The notes: generated by a model not told the origin, from the letters alone. Counted from the stretch's first letter, positions 1 to 12,551 are shown. The stretch is DNA of 64,000 nt from Arthrobacter sp. SLBN-100 (GCF_006715305.1 NZ_VFMY01000001.1:4464001-4528000), one strand, 5' to 3'. A program made the numbers and translations.

Positions 1-12
1 GACCTGCCTTGA

Positions 13-3107
<3,095 letters not shown>

Positions 3108-3200
3108 CTGCAAGTTTTCGCCGTGACTGCCCGTCCCACCCTGACTGATAGTTCAGTCACGAAAAGCGCACAATCAGCCGGTGTTACCGGCTGGTACCAC

Positions 3201-3206
3201 TACCAT
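3201..3206 (+). promoter_or_regulatory. -10 box (TACCAT) for leaderless GNAT gene
   Basis: TACCAT ends six bases before the GTG start of the acetyltransferase. That spacing puts transcription initiation at or next to the start codon, and no Shine-Dalgarno sequence is present. Inferred from spacing only. Confidence 0.4.
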
Positions 3207-3212
3207 TGATGG

Positions 3213-3716
3213 GTGCATCAGCAGATAACCGTCCGTCCCGCCGTCGAATCCGATTTCGACGCCGTTGCCCGCATCACCAGGGATTCCTACCTGGCCGCCG
3301 GGTACTTCGACGACGCCGACCACCCCTACATGCGCAAGGTCCAGGACGTTGCGCAGCGCGCCGGCCAGGCCACCGTCTGGGTGGCGGAGCGGGCCGGAAA
3401 CGTGGTGGGTTCGGTCACCCTGGCTTTGGCCGGCGAGCCCTACGCGGACATCGCACTGCGGGACGAGCTGGAGTTCCGCATGCTGGTGGTGGACCCGGCC
3501 GTGCAGCGCAGCGGCGCAGGCAAAGCCATGATGGCCGCCATCGTGGACCACGCCAGGGCACTGGCCGGGGTCAATGCCGTGTCGCTGACCACCGGAAGCA
3601 CCTGGAAAAGCGCCCGCGGACTGTACAACAAAACCGGCTTCGCGCGGGTGCCGGACAGGGACTGGTTCGTCCCCGGAACTGACATAAAACTGCTGGTTTA
3701 CCGGCTCGACCTGTAG
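3213..3716 (+). CDS. GNAT family N-acetyltransferase
   Basis: A single-domain GNAT acetyltransferase of 167 residues, expected to move an acetyl group from acetyl-CoA to an amine. The motif A segment (LVVDPAVQRSGAGKAMM, near residues 91-107) contains the R-x-x-G-x-G/A acetyl-CoA pyrophosphate loop, and a C-terminal YNKTGF element matches the conserved motif B tyrosine/phenylalanine region. The substrate cannot be read from sequence. The GTG start has no ribosome-binding site but follows a TACCAT box by six bases, so the message is probably leaderless. It lies ahead of ridA on the same strand, which appears to have its own promoter. Confidence 0.85.
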   Translation: MHQQITVRPAVESDFDAVARITRDSYLAAGYFDDADHPYMRKVQDVAQRAGQATVWVAERAGNVVGSVTLALAGEPYADIALRDELEFRMLVVDPAVQRSGAGKAMMAAIVDHARALAGVNAVSLTTGSTWKSARGLYNKTGFARVPDRDWFVPGTDIKLLVYRLDL

Positions 3717-3762
3717 CCGCCCTAAAGTGGTGCCGACTCATTCCAGCTTTGAAAGGCCCACC

Positions 3763-4146
3763 ATGCGCAAAACCTTCGGAACCGGCTCCGTCTGGGAACA
3801 GACCCTCGGCTACTCGCGGGCCGTCCAGGTGGACAACACCCTGTACATTTCCGCCACCGCGGCCAGCGGCGAGGACGGCATCGTGGGGAACGACTTCTAC
3901 TCCCAGACCCAGTTCATCCTGCAGAAGCTCGGGAAGGTCCTCGCCGACGCCGGCTTCAGCTTCGAGGATGTGGTCCAGTCCAAGCTGTACCTGACGGACA
4001 TCAGCCAGTGGGAAGAAGCCGGACGTGCCCACGGTGAGGTATTCGGCGAGATCCGGCCCACCCTGTCCCTGGTGCACGTGCTGCCGTTCCTGGACCCGGA
4101 AATGCTCGTTGAAATCGAGCTCGTGGCCCAGAAGAGCGCCAGCTAG
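3763..4146 (+). CDS. RidA/YjgF/YER057c/UK114 family protein
   Basis: A 127-residue RidA-superfamily protein. Founding members hydrolyse reactive enamine/imine intermediates made by PLP enzymes; others have different or unknown roles. The family fold is visible in the YSRAVQVDNTLYISATA segment, the central LGKVLADAG helix, and the C-terminal LVEIELVA strand. The family arginine is present in the EIRPTLSLV segment. I chose ATG 3763 because GAAAGG lies seven bases upstream and the family begins close to this point; a longer open frame from 3727 lacks such a site. A TAAAGT box near 3723 could be its -10. It converges on the citB-like gene. Confidence 0.88.
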   Translation: MRKTFGTGSVWEQTLGYSRAVQVDNTLYISATAASGEDGIVGNDFYSQTQFILQKLGKVLADAGFSFEDVVQSKLYLTDISQWEEAGRAHGEVFGEIRPTLSLVHVLPFLDPEMLVEIELVAQKSAS

Positions 4147-4168
4147 TTTCCGTTCCGGGTTCCTGAGG

Positions 4169-4831
4169 TCAGGTAGCCGGCAGGCCGTAGCGGTGCTCCG
4201 GCCTGCCGGTGGTCCCGTACCGCAGCTGGATGTCCACTGCGCCGTCGTCAGCCAGTGAGGACAGGTACCGTTGCGCCGTCGCCCGGGATACCCCCACCCG
4301 GCTTGCCACCTCCGCCGCCGAATACTGCTCGCCGGGAACCAGGGACTCCAGGACAGCCGCCTCCGTGGCCGAGCGCGGCCTGGACGACGGCGTGACATCG
4401 CCGGGTATCAGCGCCCGCTTGGCCCGCTCCACCGCGTCCTGGTCCAGCGCGCCCGCTTGGGACAGCAGGCGCCGGTACCGCGCGTACGACCGAAGCTGCT
4501 GCGACAGGGAATCGGCCGTAAACGGCTTCAGCAGGTAGCCCAGCGCACCGCGGCGGAACGCCACCCGGAGGGAGGCGGCGTCGGAAGCGGCGCTGAGGAT
4601 CACGGTGTCCACATCCAGCTGCTGGAGCAGGTCCAGCCCGGACGCATCAGGCAGGTAGACGTCCAGCAGTACCAGGTCCGGCCGCAGGCTGTGGATGGCC
4701 TGCAGCGCGAGCGACGCCGTCCCCACCGGGGCCAGCGCCAGGAACCCCGCCACGGAATCCACATAGGCGGCGTGCAGCTTGGCCACGTGGAAGTCGTCAT
4801 CCACGATCAGCACCCGAAAATCATCAGCCAT
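4169..4831 (-). CDS. CitB/DcuR-like response regulator
   Basis: Cytoplasmic response regulator, 220 residues, of the CitB/DpiA/DcuR type that pairs with PAS-containing citrate or C4-dicarboxylate sensor kinases. The receiver domain has the acidic cluster D11-D13, phosphoacceptor D57 and the conserved K102. The C-terminal half is a winged-helix-type HTH (EVASRVGVSRATAQRYL near residues 172-188) typical of this group rather than LuxR or OmpR. ATG 4831 was chosen because GGAAAGG sits about six bases upstream; its start overlaps the end of the kinase gene by 8 bases, so the two are coupled. The probable target is the divergent citrate carrier. Confidence 0.9.
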   Translation of the reverse strand: MADDFRVLIVDDDFHVAKLHAAYVDSVAGFLALAPVGTASLALQAIHSLRPDLVLLDVYLPDASGLDLLQQLDVDTVILSAASDAASLRVAFRRGALGYLLKPFTADSLSQQLRSYARYRRLLSQAGALDQDAVERAKRALIPGDVTPSSRPRSATEAAVLESLVPGEQYSAAEVASRVGVSRATAQRYLSSLADDGAVDIQLRYGTTGRPEHRYGLPAT

Positions 4832-6572
4832 GGTGGTCCTTTCCAGCTGCATCTTGAGACGCTGCATCATTGAGCTGGGAATCCTTGGCTCCCGCAGTGG
4901 TGCCGGGGAGCGTTGCCATAAAAACAGCCCCGGGACCTCCAGGCGTGCCGGCATCCAGCACCTTGACGTCACCGCCGCGGCGCCTGGCCAGCTGACGGGC
5001 CAGCGCCAGCCCGAGCCCCTGGCCCCCGCCGGCACGGTTGTTTCTGGAAAGCGCGCCGGAAGCCGTGGTGAAGCCTTCGGCAAAAACCGCCTCCGCGGCC
5101 GTTCCCTCCGCCAGCCCGTCTCCGGAGTCGGCCACCACCACATGGAGGGTACCGCCGTCGTCACCCGGCTCATCCAGCACCTCCACCTCAACCCACCGGT
5201 CCGCAGCTGTTCCGGCCACCGCGGCGTTGACGGCATTGTCGATCAAATTGCCCAGCACGGTGGTGACGTCCTGGGCATCGGTGACCTGCCCGTGGACCAG
5301 TGTTTCGGGCCCGATCCGCAAGGCGACCCCGCGCTCGTCGGCCTCCACGCCCTTGGCGCCAACAAAGGCCTGCAGGTAGGGGTCCTGCAGCAGCTCGGCC
5401 TGGTCCACCGGAAACTTCAGCGGCCCGGTCGCGGCCAACCGGGCCAGGTACTCGCGGGCCTGCTGGTGCTGCCCCATGCTCATGAACCCCGCGATGGTGT
5501 GCAGCTGGTTGGCGAACTCGTGCCGCTGCGCCCGCAATGCCGTGGACATGGTGCCCACGGCGTCCAGCTGCCGGGTGAGCTGCTGCAGCTCTGTGCGGTC
5601 ACGGAGCATCACCACCCAGCCCAGGTCCTCCCGCCGGTGAAGGGCCTTGCGCGCATTGGCCACCAGCACCCGGCCGCCCGCCACCAGTTCAATGGCGGAA
5701 GCGTCGCCGGAGCCGGGCCGGGTCAGGGATTTCAGCAGGTCCGGTACGGGTGCGCCCTCCCAGTGTGTTCCGGCGAGGTCGCCCAGCCCCAGCAGGCGCT
5801 GCGCCGCGGCGTTGAAGACGGTGATCCGGCCGTCGGCGGAAACGCCGATCACGCCGTCGTCCACACCCTGCAGGACCGCCACCTGGTCATGGACCAGGGA
5901 GCTGATCTCTTCCGGCTCCAGTCCCCAGGTGAGGCGCTGCAGGCGGCGGCGCAGCAGGAAGGACCCCAGGATGCCGGCAAGCAGCGCGCCGGTGGCCGTC
6001 AGGGCAACCGGGCCGATGTCCCGTTCCACGCTCTGGCCCACGGTCTCCATTGAATAGCCCACGCTGACCTCGCCCACCACGGTGCTGCTGCCGGGGGCGT
6101 AGATGGGCACTTTCGCGCCTGCCGACGGGCCAAGGGTTCCCGTGTTCCGCGTGGTGACCTCCTGGCCGGCAAGGGCCTCGGACGGATCGGTGCTCACCCT
6201 TTCCCCGAGCCGCTGCGGATCCGGATGGGCCAGCCGCAGGCCGGTTTCGTCGGTAATGACCACAAACAGGGCACCCGTCCGGGCCCGTACTGCTTCCGCC
6301 GATGCCATCAGCGGCCCGGCAGCGAGTTCGGAGGCCGGAGGAGTGCCGGGTTGTTCACTGATGGCCAGCACGTCGGCCCGCACGGACGGATCCGAGGCCA
6401 CCGTCCGGGCCAGGGTCAGTGCCTGGTTCTCCGCCTCGCGGCCCACCCGGTCATAGGTCAGCCAGGCATGCACTGCGGCGCTGAGCAGAACCACCAAAAG
6501 CACCACCGCCAGCTGCAGAAGCAGCGTCTGGGTGGAGAACCGCAGCGGCGCGCGGGGATCGGAACGCAGCAT
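4824..6572 (-). CDS. CitA/DcuS-like sensor histidine kinase
   Basis: Membrane sensor kinase of 582 residues. It shows an N-terminal membrane segment (about 14-37), a periplasmic PAS-like sensor region (about 40-185), a second membrane segment (about 187-206), a cytoplasmic PAS (about 225-330), and a CitA/SpoOB-type dimerisation helix with the phosphoacceptor His351 in RHEFANQLH. The ATPase domain has an N box (NLIDNAVNAA) and glycine-rich G boxes. In known relatives the outer PAS binds citrate or C4-dicarboxylates. A GAGGAGG ribosome-binding site precedes the ATG. It is divergent from a CitMHS carrier, so citrate is the likeliest ligand, by inference. Confidence 0.92.
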   Translation of the reverse strand: MLRSDPRAPLRFSTQTLLLQLAVVLLVVLLSAAVHAWLTYDRVGREAENQALTLARTVASDPSVRADVLAISEQPGTPPASELAAGPLMASAEAVRARTGALFVVITDETGLRLAHPDPQRLGERVSTDPSEALAGQEVTTRNTGTLGPSAGAKVPIYAPGSSTVVGEVSVGYSMETVGQSVERDIGPVALTATGALLAGILGSFLLRRRLQRLTWGLEPEEISSLVHDQVAVLQGVDDGVIGVSADGRITVFNAAAQRLLGLGDLAGTHWEGAPVPDLLKSLTRPGSGDASAIELVAGGRVLVANARKALHRREDLGWVVMLRDRTELQQLTRQLDAVGTMSTALRAQRHEFANQLHTIAGFMSMGQHQQAREYLARLAATGPLKFPVDQAELLQDPYLQAFVGAKGVEADERGVALRIGPETLVHGQVTDAQDVTTVLGNLIDNAVNAAVAGTAADRWVEVEVLDEPGDDGGTLHVVVADSGDGLAEGTAAEAVFAEGFTTASGALSRNNRAGGGQGLGLALARQLARRRGGDVKVLDAGTPGGPGAVFMATLPGTTAGAKDSQLNDAASQDAAGKDHHG

Positions 6573-6755
6573 GATCCTCCTCGATCCAGATGGGTAACGG
6601 GGCCCGCTAAGCCCGTGAGCACAATGAGCTAAATGCTCGCAATAAGCAGTATGCCAATCAATTGAGCCAAAGGCACTGCCGTGACGCCGGCCACCCTAAA
6701 GTCTGTAGCACGCGTCACACCGCTGTGCCGCTGTTCACAAAGAAGGAGCCCAGCC
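6573..6755. promoter_or_regulatory. divergent control region, citAB-like / citrate carrier
   Basis: A 183-base divergent spacer with an AT-rich stretch (about 6618-6666) that stands out from the GC-rich surroundings, as is usual for CitB/DcuR-type binding regions. GAGC-TAAAT-GCTC at 6626-6638 is a small inverted repeat. TAAAGT near 6697 is a possible -10 for the carrier, and TGTAG-N6-TCACA at 6704-6719 is a weak match to a CRP/GlxR site. None of these is strong on its own. Confidence 0.4.
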
Positions 6756-8216
6756 GTGCTGGTATTACTTGGATTCGCCATGATCGCGGTATTCATGGTG
6801 CTGATCATGACGAAGAAGTTGACGCCAGTGCTGGCGTTGATCATCGTCCCAACAGTTTTTGGTCTTTTCGCCGGCGCCGGCCTGGGCATTGGCGACATGG
6901 TGATGGACTCGATGAAGTCGATGACCTCCACCGCCGCCCTGCTGATGTTCGCCATCATCTACTTCGGCCTGATGATCGACGTCGGACTGTTCGACCCGCT
7001 GGTCCGGTTCATCCTGCGCAAGCTCGGCAATGACCCCGCCAAGGTGGTCCTGGGCACCGCCCTGCTGGCCGCAGCAGTCTCCCTCGACGGCGACGGCTCC
7101 ACCACCTTTATCCTCACCACTGCTGCCATGCTGCCGATCTACCTCCGGCTGAAGATGAGCCCAGTGGTCCTCACCTGCGTGGCCGGCCTGGCCAACGGCA
7201 CCATGAACATCGTCCCCTGGGGCGGCCCCACCGCCCGCGCCGCCAGTGCCCTGAAGATCGACGTCAACGAGGTCTTCGTCCCCATGATCCCGTCCCTGGC
7301 CGCCGGCCTGGCCGTCGTCCTGGTCTTCGCCTGGGTCCTCGGACTGCAGGAGCGCAACCGCCTCCGTGCCACACAGCCTGAAATCTGGGGCGTCCCCGAT
7401 ACTGCCGAAGGGTTCGACGGCGGCACTCCCGCCGGCGGTTCCGGAACCGGCCGCGGACGCAAGGGGACCGGCCCCGCCGGAGCAGCCCCCGCCGTCGGAG
7501 GTTCCGGCGTAGCTGTGCTGGAGCGCACGGAAGCCCTGGTGGATGAGAATGACACCGCCATGGCGGACACCGCGCTGGATCCCAACCGCAAGACCCTGCG
7601 CCCCAAGCTGCAGTGGTTCAACCTGGCCCTCACCGTGGCCGTGATGGGCATGCTCATCGCCGACCTCGTGCCCCTGCCGTATGTCTTTATGGTCGGTTCG
7701 GCCATCGCCCTGCTGGTGAACTTCCCCCACGTCAAGGACCAGGCCACACAGATCGTGGCCCACGCGCCGTCGATCGTTGCGGTGGTCAGCATGGTTATGG
7801 CTGCCGCAGTCCTGACGGGCGTCCTGAAGGGCACGGGCATGGTGGAAGCGATGTCGGCATGGCTGGTGCAGATCATCCCGTCCAACATGGGTCCGCTGAT
7901 GGCGGTCATCACCGGCCTCCTGAGCATCCCCATGACGTTCTTCATGAGCAACGACGCCTTCTACTTCGGGGTGCTTCCCGTCCTGAGCGAGACTGCTGCG
8001 CACTACGGCATCAGCGGCGCCGAGATGGCGCGCGCTTCCATCACCGGGCAGCCGTTCCACATGCAGAGCCCGCTGGTTCCCGCCATCCTGCTCCTGGTAT
8101 CGCTGGCCAAGGTCGACCTCGGCGACCACCACAAGAAAGTGCTGTGGCGCGCAGCAGTGGTTTCGCTGGTCATGCTGGGAATTGGCATGCTGACTGGAGC
8201 CATTGGAATCGGTTAG
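6756..8216 (+). CDS. CitMHS family citrate:proton/Mg symporter
   Basis: Integral membrane carrier of 486 residues that imports citrate, often as a metal-citrate complex, with protons. Multiple hydrophobic helices cover both halves, and the family segment VSLDGDGSTTFILTTAA is visible, as is a second-half MTFFMSNDAFYFGVLP segment. A glycine-, alanine- and proline-rich linker (about residues 220-275) separates the halves and is probably cytoplasmic. The GTG at 6756 was chosen because AAGGAG lies 7 bases upstream; an upstream in-frame ATG at 6681 would add a hydrophilic stretch without a ribosome-binding site. It is divergent from the CitA/CitB-like pair and ends at a strong terminator. Confidence 0.9.
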   Translation: MLVLLGFAMIAVFMVLIMTKKLTPVLALIIVPTVFGLFAGAGLGIGDMVMDSMKSMTSTAALLMFAIIYFGLMIDVGLFDPLVRFILRKLGNDPAKVVLGTALLAAAVSLDGDGSTTFILTTAAMLPIYLRLKMSPVVLTCVAGLANGTMNIVPWGGPTARAASALKIDVNEVFVPMIPSLAAGLAVVLVFAWVLGLQERNRLRATQPEIWGVPDTAEGFDGGTPAGGSGTGRGRKGTGPAGAAPAVGGSGVAVLERTEALVDENDTAMADTALDPNRKTLRPKLQWFNLALTVAVMGMLIADLVPLPYVFMVGSAIALLVNFPHVKDQATQIVAHAPSIVAVVSMVMAAAVLTGVLKGTGMVEAMSAWLVQIIPSNMGPLMAVITGLLSIPMTFFMSNDAFYFGVLPVLSETAAHYGISGAEMARASITGQPFHMQSPLVPAILLLVSLAKVDLGDHHKKVLWRAAVVSLVMLGIGMLTGAIGIG

Positions 8217-8267
8217 TCTGTACCTGCCGCGTGTTGCCCCTGATGGGCTGTACCACGGCATGAAGGT

Positions 8268-8303
8268 GCCCGTCTGACGCCCGCTGGGGGCCGTCAGACG
8301 GGC
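8268..8303 (+). terminator. terminator after citrate carrier
   Basis: GCCCGTCTGACG (8268-8279) pairs perfectly with CGTCAGACGGGC (8292-8303), giving a 12 bp stem with a 12-base loop, 51 bases after the carrier stop codon. The downstream tract has few T residues, as is common in actinobacteria. Confidence 0.8.
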
Positions 8304-8319
8304 ATCTCCGTTTCCCCAC

Positions 8320-8325
8320 TAGAAT
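8320..8325 (+). promoter_or_regulatory. -10 box (TAGAAT) for gatCAB
   Basis: TAGAAT lies 37 bases before the gatC start and just after the upstream terminator, making it the likely promoter of the gatCAB operon. No good -35 is seen. Confidence 0.5.
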
Positions 8326-8362
8326 GGACCGGAAATCAATTCAAACTTTGCAGGGGAGATCC

Positions 8363-8659
8363 ATGGCTGCGATCAACCGTGACGACGTTGCGCACCTCGC
8401 GCGGCTCGCTCACATCGAGATGAGTGCCCAAGAGCTGGACAGGATGGCCGGAGAACTCGCCGTCATCGTTGATTCGGTCAAATCAGTCAGTGAAGCCGCC
8501 GGCGACGACGTCCCGGCCACGTCCCACCCCATCCCGCTCACCAACGTCTTCCGCGAGGACGTTGTGGGGCACACCTTTACGGCCGAACAGGCACTCTCCG
8601 GTGCACCGGACTCCGATGACAACCGTTTCAAGGTCCCGGCAATCCTGGATGAGGCATAA
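8363..8659 (+). CDS. gatC: Asp-tRNA(Asn)/Glu-tRNA(Gln) amidotransferase subunit GatC
   Basis: Small subunit (98 residues) of the GatCAB amidotransferase, which wraps around GatA and GatB and stabilises the complex. The N-terminal [10 protein letters not shown] helix and the C-terminal [10 protein letters not shown] tail are typical of the family. ATG 8363 is preceded by GGGGAG at a suitable distance; an upstream in-frame ATG at 8324 overlaps the promoter. It is followed after two bases by gatA, in the usual C-A-B order. Confidence 0.95.
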   Translation: MAAINRDDVAHLARLAHIEMSAQELDRMAGELAVIVDSVKSVSEAAGDDVPATSHPIPLTNVFREDVVGHTFTAEQALSGAPDSDDNRFKVPAILDEA

Positions 8660-8661
8660 TC

Positions 8662-10242
8662 ATGACTGACAATAACGAACTCATCCGCCTCTCCGCCGCT
8701 GAGCTGGCCGAAAAGCTGGCCGCGGGCGAGGTGACCTCCGTCGAGGTCACGCAGGCGTACCTGGACCGGATCGCCGCAGTTGACGGCGGCGAACGCGGCG
8801 TCAACGCCTTCCTGCACGTTAACGCCGAAGAAGCGCTCGCTGTCGCCGCCGAGGTGGACGCCATCCGCGCCGCCGGCGGCGCCGAAGCTGAAGCCCTGCA
8901 TGTGCTGGCCGGGGTGCCCATCGCGGTGAAGGACCTCATCGTCACGGTGGGCCAGCCCACCACCGCGGGATCGAAGATCCTCGAGGGCTGGCACAGCCCC
9001 TACGACGCCACCGTCGTGGAGCGGCTGCGCGCCGCCAAAATGCCCATCCTGGGCAAGACCAACCTGGACGAGTTCGCCATGGGCTCCTCCACCGAGCACT
9101 CCGCCTACGGGCCCACCCGCAACCCCTGGGACCTGGACCGGATTCCGGGCGGCTCGGGCGGCGGGTCCGCTGCCGCCGTCGCCGCGTTTGAGGCCCCGCT
9201 CGCCCTCGGCACCGACACCGGCGGGTCCATCCGCCAGCCCGGCGCCGTCACCGGCACCGTGGGGGTAAAACCCACCTACGGCAGCGTCTCCCGCTACGGC
9301 GCGATTGCCATGGCGTCCTCCCTGGACCAGATCGGTCCCGTGTCGCGGACCGTCCTGGACTCGGCCCTCCTGCACCAGGTCATCGGCGGGCACGATCCCC
9401 GCGACTCCACCTCGCTGCCGGACCCGCTCGCCGACCTCGTCGCCGCGGCGAAAACCGGCAACGTTGAAGGCCTGCGGATCGGCATCATCAGGGAACTCCA
9501 CGGCGAGGGCTACCAGGCCGGCGTCGAAAACCGCTTCAACGATGCCCTGGAGCTCCTCAAGGAAGCCGGAGCGGAAATCGTCGAGGTCTCCTGCCCCAAC
9601 TTCCAGTACGCCCTGGGCGCCTACTACCTGATCATGCCCTCCGAGGCTTCCTCCAACCTCGCCAAGTTCGACGGCGTCCGGTACGGCCTGCGGGTCCTCC
9701 CCGAAGAGGGCCCCATGACCATCGAACGCGTTATGGGTGCCACCCGTGCCGCCGGCTTCGGCGATGAGGTCAAACGGCGCATCATCCTGGGCACCTACGC
9801 ACTGTCCGCCGGTTACTACGACGCTTACTATGGCTCCGCCCAGAAGGTCCGCACCCTGGTCCAGCGCGACTTCGAGGCCGCCTTCACCGTGGCGGACGTC
9901 CTGATTTCGCCCACGGCCCCCACCACCGCTTTCCGCCTCGGCGAGAAGCTGGACGATCCTCTCGCGATGTACCTGAACGACGTCGCCACCATCCCGGCAA
10001 ACCTGGCCGGCGTGCCGGGCCTGTCCCTGCCGGGCGGCCTTGCCGACGAGGACGGTCTCCCCGTGGGCATCCAGCTGCTGGCCCCGGCCCGCGAGGACGC
10101 CCGCCTGTACCGCGTGGGCGCCGTGCTGGAGTCCCTGCTCGAGGCGAAGTGGGGCGGGCCGCTGCTGGCCCAGGCCCCGGCGCTGGCCACCTCGGTGGTT
10201 GAGCCTGTCGAAACCCTTGTTGGAAGCCAGGAGGCAAAATAA
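8662..10242 (+). CDS. gatA: Asp-tRNA(Asn)/Glu-tRNA(Gln) amidotransferase subunit GatA
   Basis: Amidase subunit of 526 residues that releases ammonia from glutamine for conversion of misacylated Glu-tRNA(Gln) or Asp-tRNA(Asn). The Ser-cisSer-Lys triad is visible as K90, S165 and S189 (in DTGGSIRQP). The serine that normally follows the cis-Ser is glycine here (GGSGGGS). The last ~12 residues are encoded by a short sequence resembling a dispersed repeat (see the repeat entry), so the extreme C-terminus is probably not conserved. Its TAA overlaps the gatB ATG by one base. Confidence 0.97.
   Translation: MTDNNELIRLSAAELAEKLAAGEVTSVEVTQAYLDRIAAVDGGERGVNAFLHVNAEEALAVAAEVDAIRAAGGAEAEALHVLAGVPIAVKDLIVTVGQPTTAGSKILEGWHSPYDATVVERLRAAKMPILGKTNLDEFAMGSSTEHSAYGPTRNPWDLDRIPGGSGGGSAAAVAAFEAPLALGTDTGGSIRQPGAVTGTVGVKPTYGSVSRYGAIAMASSLDQIGPVSRTVLDSALLHQVIGGHDPRDSTSLPDPLADLVAAAKTGNVEGLRIGIIRELHGEGYQAGVENRFNDALELLKEAGAEIVEVSCPNFQYALGAYYLIMPSEASSNLAKFDGVRYGLRVLPEEGPMTIERVMGATRAAGFGDEVKRRIILGTYALSAGYYDAYYGSAQKVRTLVQRDFEAAFTVADVLISPTAPTTAFRLGEKLDDPLAMYLNDVATIPANLAGVPGLSLPGGLADEDGLPVGIQLLAPAREDARLYRVGAVLESLLEAKWGGPLLAQAPALATSVVEPVETLVGSQEAK
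10194..10215 (+). repeat. dispersed-repeat-like 22-mer inside gatA 3' end
   Basis: A 22-base segment beginning GGTGGTTGAG and ending GTCGAAACC encodes the VVEPVET residues near the GatA C-terminus. From memory, this word (reverse strand GGTTTCGAC..CTCAACCACC) recurs in intergenic regions of many Micrococcales genomes. Only one copy is present in this window, so the repeat status is recalled, not shown. Confidence 0.45.
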
Positions 10243-11750
10243 TGAACACTGACGCAATCCTGAGCTTCGAAGAGGCCATGGAGAAGTACGATCCCGTCCT
10301 GGGGTTCGAGGTCCACGTGGAGCTCAACACCAAGACCAAGATGTTCTCCTCCGCCCCGAACGTCTTCGGTGATGAGCCGAACACCAACGTCAACGAAGTG
10401 GACCTGGGGATGCCCGGCGTCCTGCCCGTGGTGAACAAGGCTGCGATCGAGTCATCGATCAAGATCGGCCTTGCGCTTAACTGCAAGATCGCCGAGTCCT
10501 GCCGCTTCGCCCGGAAGAACTACTTCTACCCGGACACCCCCAAGAACTTCCAGACGTCCCAGTACGACGAACCCATTGCCTACGACGGCTACCTGGACAT
10601 CGAACTGTCCGACGGCACCGTGTTCCGGGTGGAGATCGAGCGCGCGCACATGGAGGAGGACGCCGGAAAGCTGACCCACATGGGCGGTGCCACCGGCCGC
10701 ATCCAGGGCGCCGACTTCTCGCTCGTGGACTACAACCGCGCAGGCGTGCCGCTGGTGGAGATCGTCACCAAGCCCATCGAGGGTGCCGGTTCCCGCGCGC
10801 CTGAACTGGCCAAGGCCTACGTGGCGGCGGTCAGGGAAATCGTGAAGAACTTAGGCGTGTCCGACGCGAAGATGGAGCGAGGCAACGTCCGCTGCGACGC
10901 CAACGTCTCGCTCCGCCCGCACGGCCGGGAACGGTTCGGCATCCGGTCCGAGACCAAGAACGTGAACTCGCTGCGCGCCGTCGAACACGCGGTCCGTTAC
11001 GAAATCCAGCGGCATGCTGCCGTGCTGGACTCCGGTGCGCCCGTCACCCAGGAAACCCGCCACTGGCATGAGGACACCCGCACCACCACGTCCGGCCGGG
11101 CCAAGTCGGACGCCGACGACTACCGCTACTTCCCCGAGCCGGACCTGGTCCCCGTGGTGCCGGCCCGCGAATGGGTGGAGGAGCTCCGCGCCACGCTGCC
11201 CGAACCGCCGGCCGCCCGCCGCAAGCGCCTCCAGGCTGACTGGGGCTACTCGGACCTCGAATTCCGCGACGTAGTCAACGCCGGCGTTATGGATGAGATC
11301 GAGGAAACCATCGCCGCCGGCGCTTCGGCTTCTGTCGCGCGCAAGTGGTGGATGGGTGAGATCGTGGGCCGGGCCAAGAATGCCGATGTGGATCCCGGCC
11401 AGCTCGGTGTCCAGCCGGCCACCATCGTGGAGCTCGCCCGCATGGTGGAGGAAGGCAAGATCAACAACAAGATGGCCTCTGAGGTGCTGGACGGCGTCCT
11501 CGCCGGCGAAGGCAGCCCCGCGGAGATCGTGGAGAAGCGCGGCTTGGCTGTGGTCTCTGACGACGGGCCCCTGCTCGAAGCCATCGATGCCGCCCTGGCC
11601 GCGCAGCCGGGCGTCGCGGACAAGATCCGCGGCGGCAAGGTCCAGGCCGTCGGTGCCATCGTGGGCGGAGTCATGAAGGCCACCCGCGGCCAGGCCGACG
11701 CCGGCCGGGTCCGGGAGCTGATCCTGGAGAAACTGGGCGTCACCGTCTAG
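10242..11750 (+). CDS. gatB: Asp-tRNA(Asn)/Glu-tRNA(Gln) amidotransferase subunit GatB
   Basis: tRNA-binding and transamidase subunit, 502 residues, that phosphorylates the misacylated Glu or Asp and replaces the phosphate with ammonia channelled from GatA. The N-terminal [15 protein letters not shown] motif, the cradle-domain segment [13 protein letters not shown] and the C-terminal helical YqeY-like tail (from about residue 350) are all in place. The length is normal. It is coupled to gatA by a TAATG overlap and is the last gene of the operon. Confidence 0.97.
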   Translation: MNTDAILSFEEAMEKYDPVLGFEVHVELNTKTKMFSSAPNVFGDEPNTNVNEVDLGMPGVLPVVNKAAIESSIKIGLALNCKIAESCRFARKNYFYPDTPKNFQTSQYDEPIAYDGYLDIELSDGTVFRVEIERAHMEEDAGKLTHMGGATGRIQGADFSLVDYNRAGVPLVEIVTKPIEGAGSRAPELAKAYVAAVREIVKNLGVSDAKMERGNVRCDANVSLRPHGRERFGIRSETKNVNSLRAVEHAVRYEIQRHAAVLDSGAPVTQETRHWHEDTRTTTSGRAKSDADDYRYFPEPDLVPVVPAREWVEELRATLPEPPAARRKRLQADWGYSDLEFRDVVNAGVMDEIEETIAAGASASVARKWWMGEIVGRAKNADVDPGQLGVQPATIVELARMVEEGKINNKMASEVLDGVLAGEGSPAEIVEKRGLAVVSDDGPLLEAIDAALAAQPGVADKIRGGKVQAVGAIVGGVMKATRGQADAGRVRELILEKLGVTV

Positions 11751-11960
11751 CCCTCCCACCGGCGACTGGGTCGCAGTTAGCGTCGTTCTGAGCGTTCATA
11801 ACGGCACCTGCTGCGACCCGGTTGCGGTTTAAGTAGTACTCGGTTCCCACATGGCGCGAACTACTCGTGTGCAGCCGTGCATCCCGGCCCTACACTGAAG
11901 CTCCAGGGCGCCGGTCACAGGGACAAGCAGGCCCTGCTGTTGCTGTGGGAGGTAGGTTTC
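11751..11960 (+). promoter_or_regulatory. gatB-downstream spacer with inverted repeats and promoter
   Basis: A 210-base spacer. GGGTCGCAG (11768-11776) pairs with CTGCGACCC (11811-11819), and AGTAGT (11832-11837) faces ACTACT (11860-11865). The first could act as a gatB terminator; the paired layout also looks like a small palindromic repeat element. TACACT at 11891-11896 is a good -10 for the next gene, giving a leader of about 60 bases. Confidence 0.4.
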
Positions 11961-12551
11961 ATGTTGGTTAGGGACCCGTTCAAGATCCGCAAGACCATGC
12001 TCGCCGGGGCGGTGGCACTCGCGCTGACGGGCACCGGCGTGGCCATCGCCTGGGCCGCTGACCCGCCCTCGCCGTCCCCGTCATCATCGGCGCCGGGGAA
12101 TTCAGAGAAGGGCCCGGGACACAACAAGCCGGACAAGGCCCAGCGCCCGCAGCACCTTCACGGCGAGAGCGTGGTGAAGAAGGCGGACGGCACCTACCAA
12201 GCCGTCCTCGAGCAGCGCGGCACCGTGGAGGCCGTCAGCGATACCTCGATCACGGTCAAGAGCGAGGACGGCTACTCCCAGACGTACGCCGTTAACGCGG
12301 ACACAAAAATCCACAAGGCTCCGGCCGCAGCGCCGGAAAGCTCCCCGGGAACGGACGACGGCGGCAAGCGGGTTAAGCCGTCCGATGGAACCATTGCGGA
12401 TATCGCCACCGGCGACGCCGTCCGGATCTCCGGGGTGAAGAACGGGGACCAGGCCACGGCTGAGCGGATCGCGGAGGGCGGTGGCGACGGCCCCGGGCTT
12501 GGATTGGGCCGCGGCAACGGCCACGGTCACAGTAAGGGACGCTTCAAGTAG
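11961..12551 (+). CDS. secreted or membrane-anchored DUF5666-like protein
   Basis: Protein of 196 residues with an N-terminal membrane or signal segment (about residues 12-34, basic residues before, AWAAD at the end), a Ser/Pro-rich linker, and a soluble region alternating RGTVEAVSDTSITVKS and AVRISGVKNGDQATAERI. That pattern resembles the DUF5666 beta-barrel fold. The C-terminus is rich in Gly, His and Lys. Function unknown; the location is probably the cell surface. ATG 11961 was picked because GGGAGG lies nine bases before it, while the frame is open upstream to a GTG at 11877 with no ribosome-binding site. Family assignment is tentative. Confidence 0.7.
   Translation: MLVRDPFKIRKTMLAGAVALALTGTGVAIAWAADPPSPSPSSSAPGNSEKGPGHNKPDKAQRPQHLHGESVVKKADGTYQAVLEQRGTVEAVSDTSITVKSEDGYSQTYAVNADTKIHKAPAAAPESSPGTDDGGKRVKPSDGTIADIATGDAVRISGVKNGDQATAERIAEGGGDGPGLGLGRGNGHGHSKGRFK

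Noticed and set aside
4779..6053. 424-codon plus-strand frame
   Set aside because: Complement of the CitA-like kinase, which has all its motifs on the other strand.
8410..10257. 615-codon open frame on the minus strand
   Set aside because: Antisense to gatC/gatA, with composition typical of a high-GC shadow and no recognisable domain.
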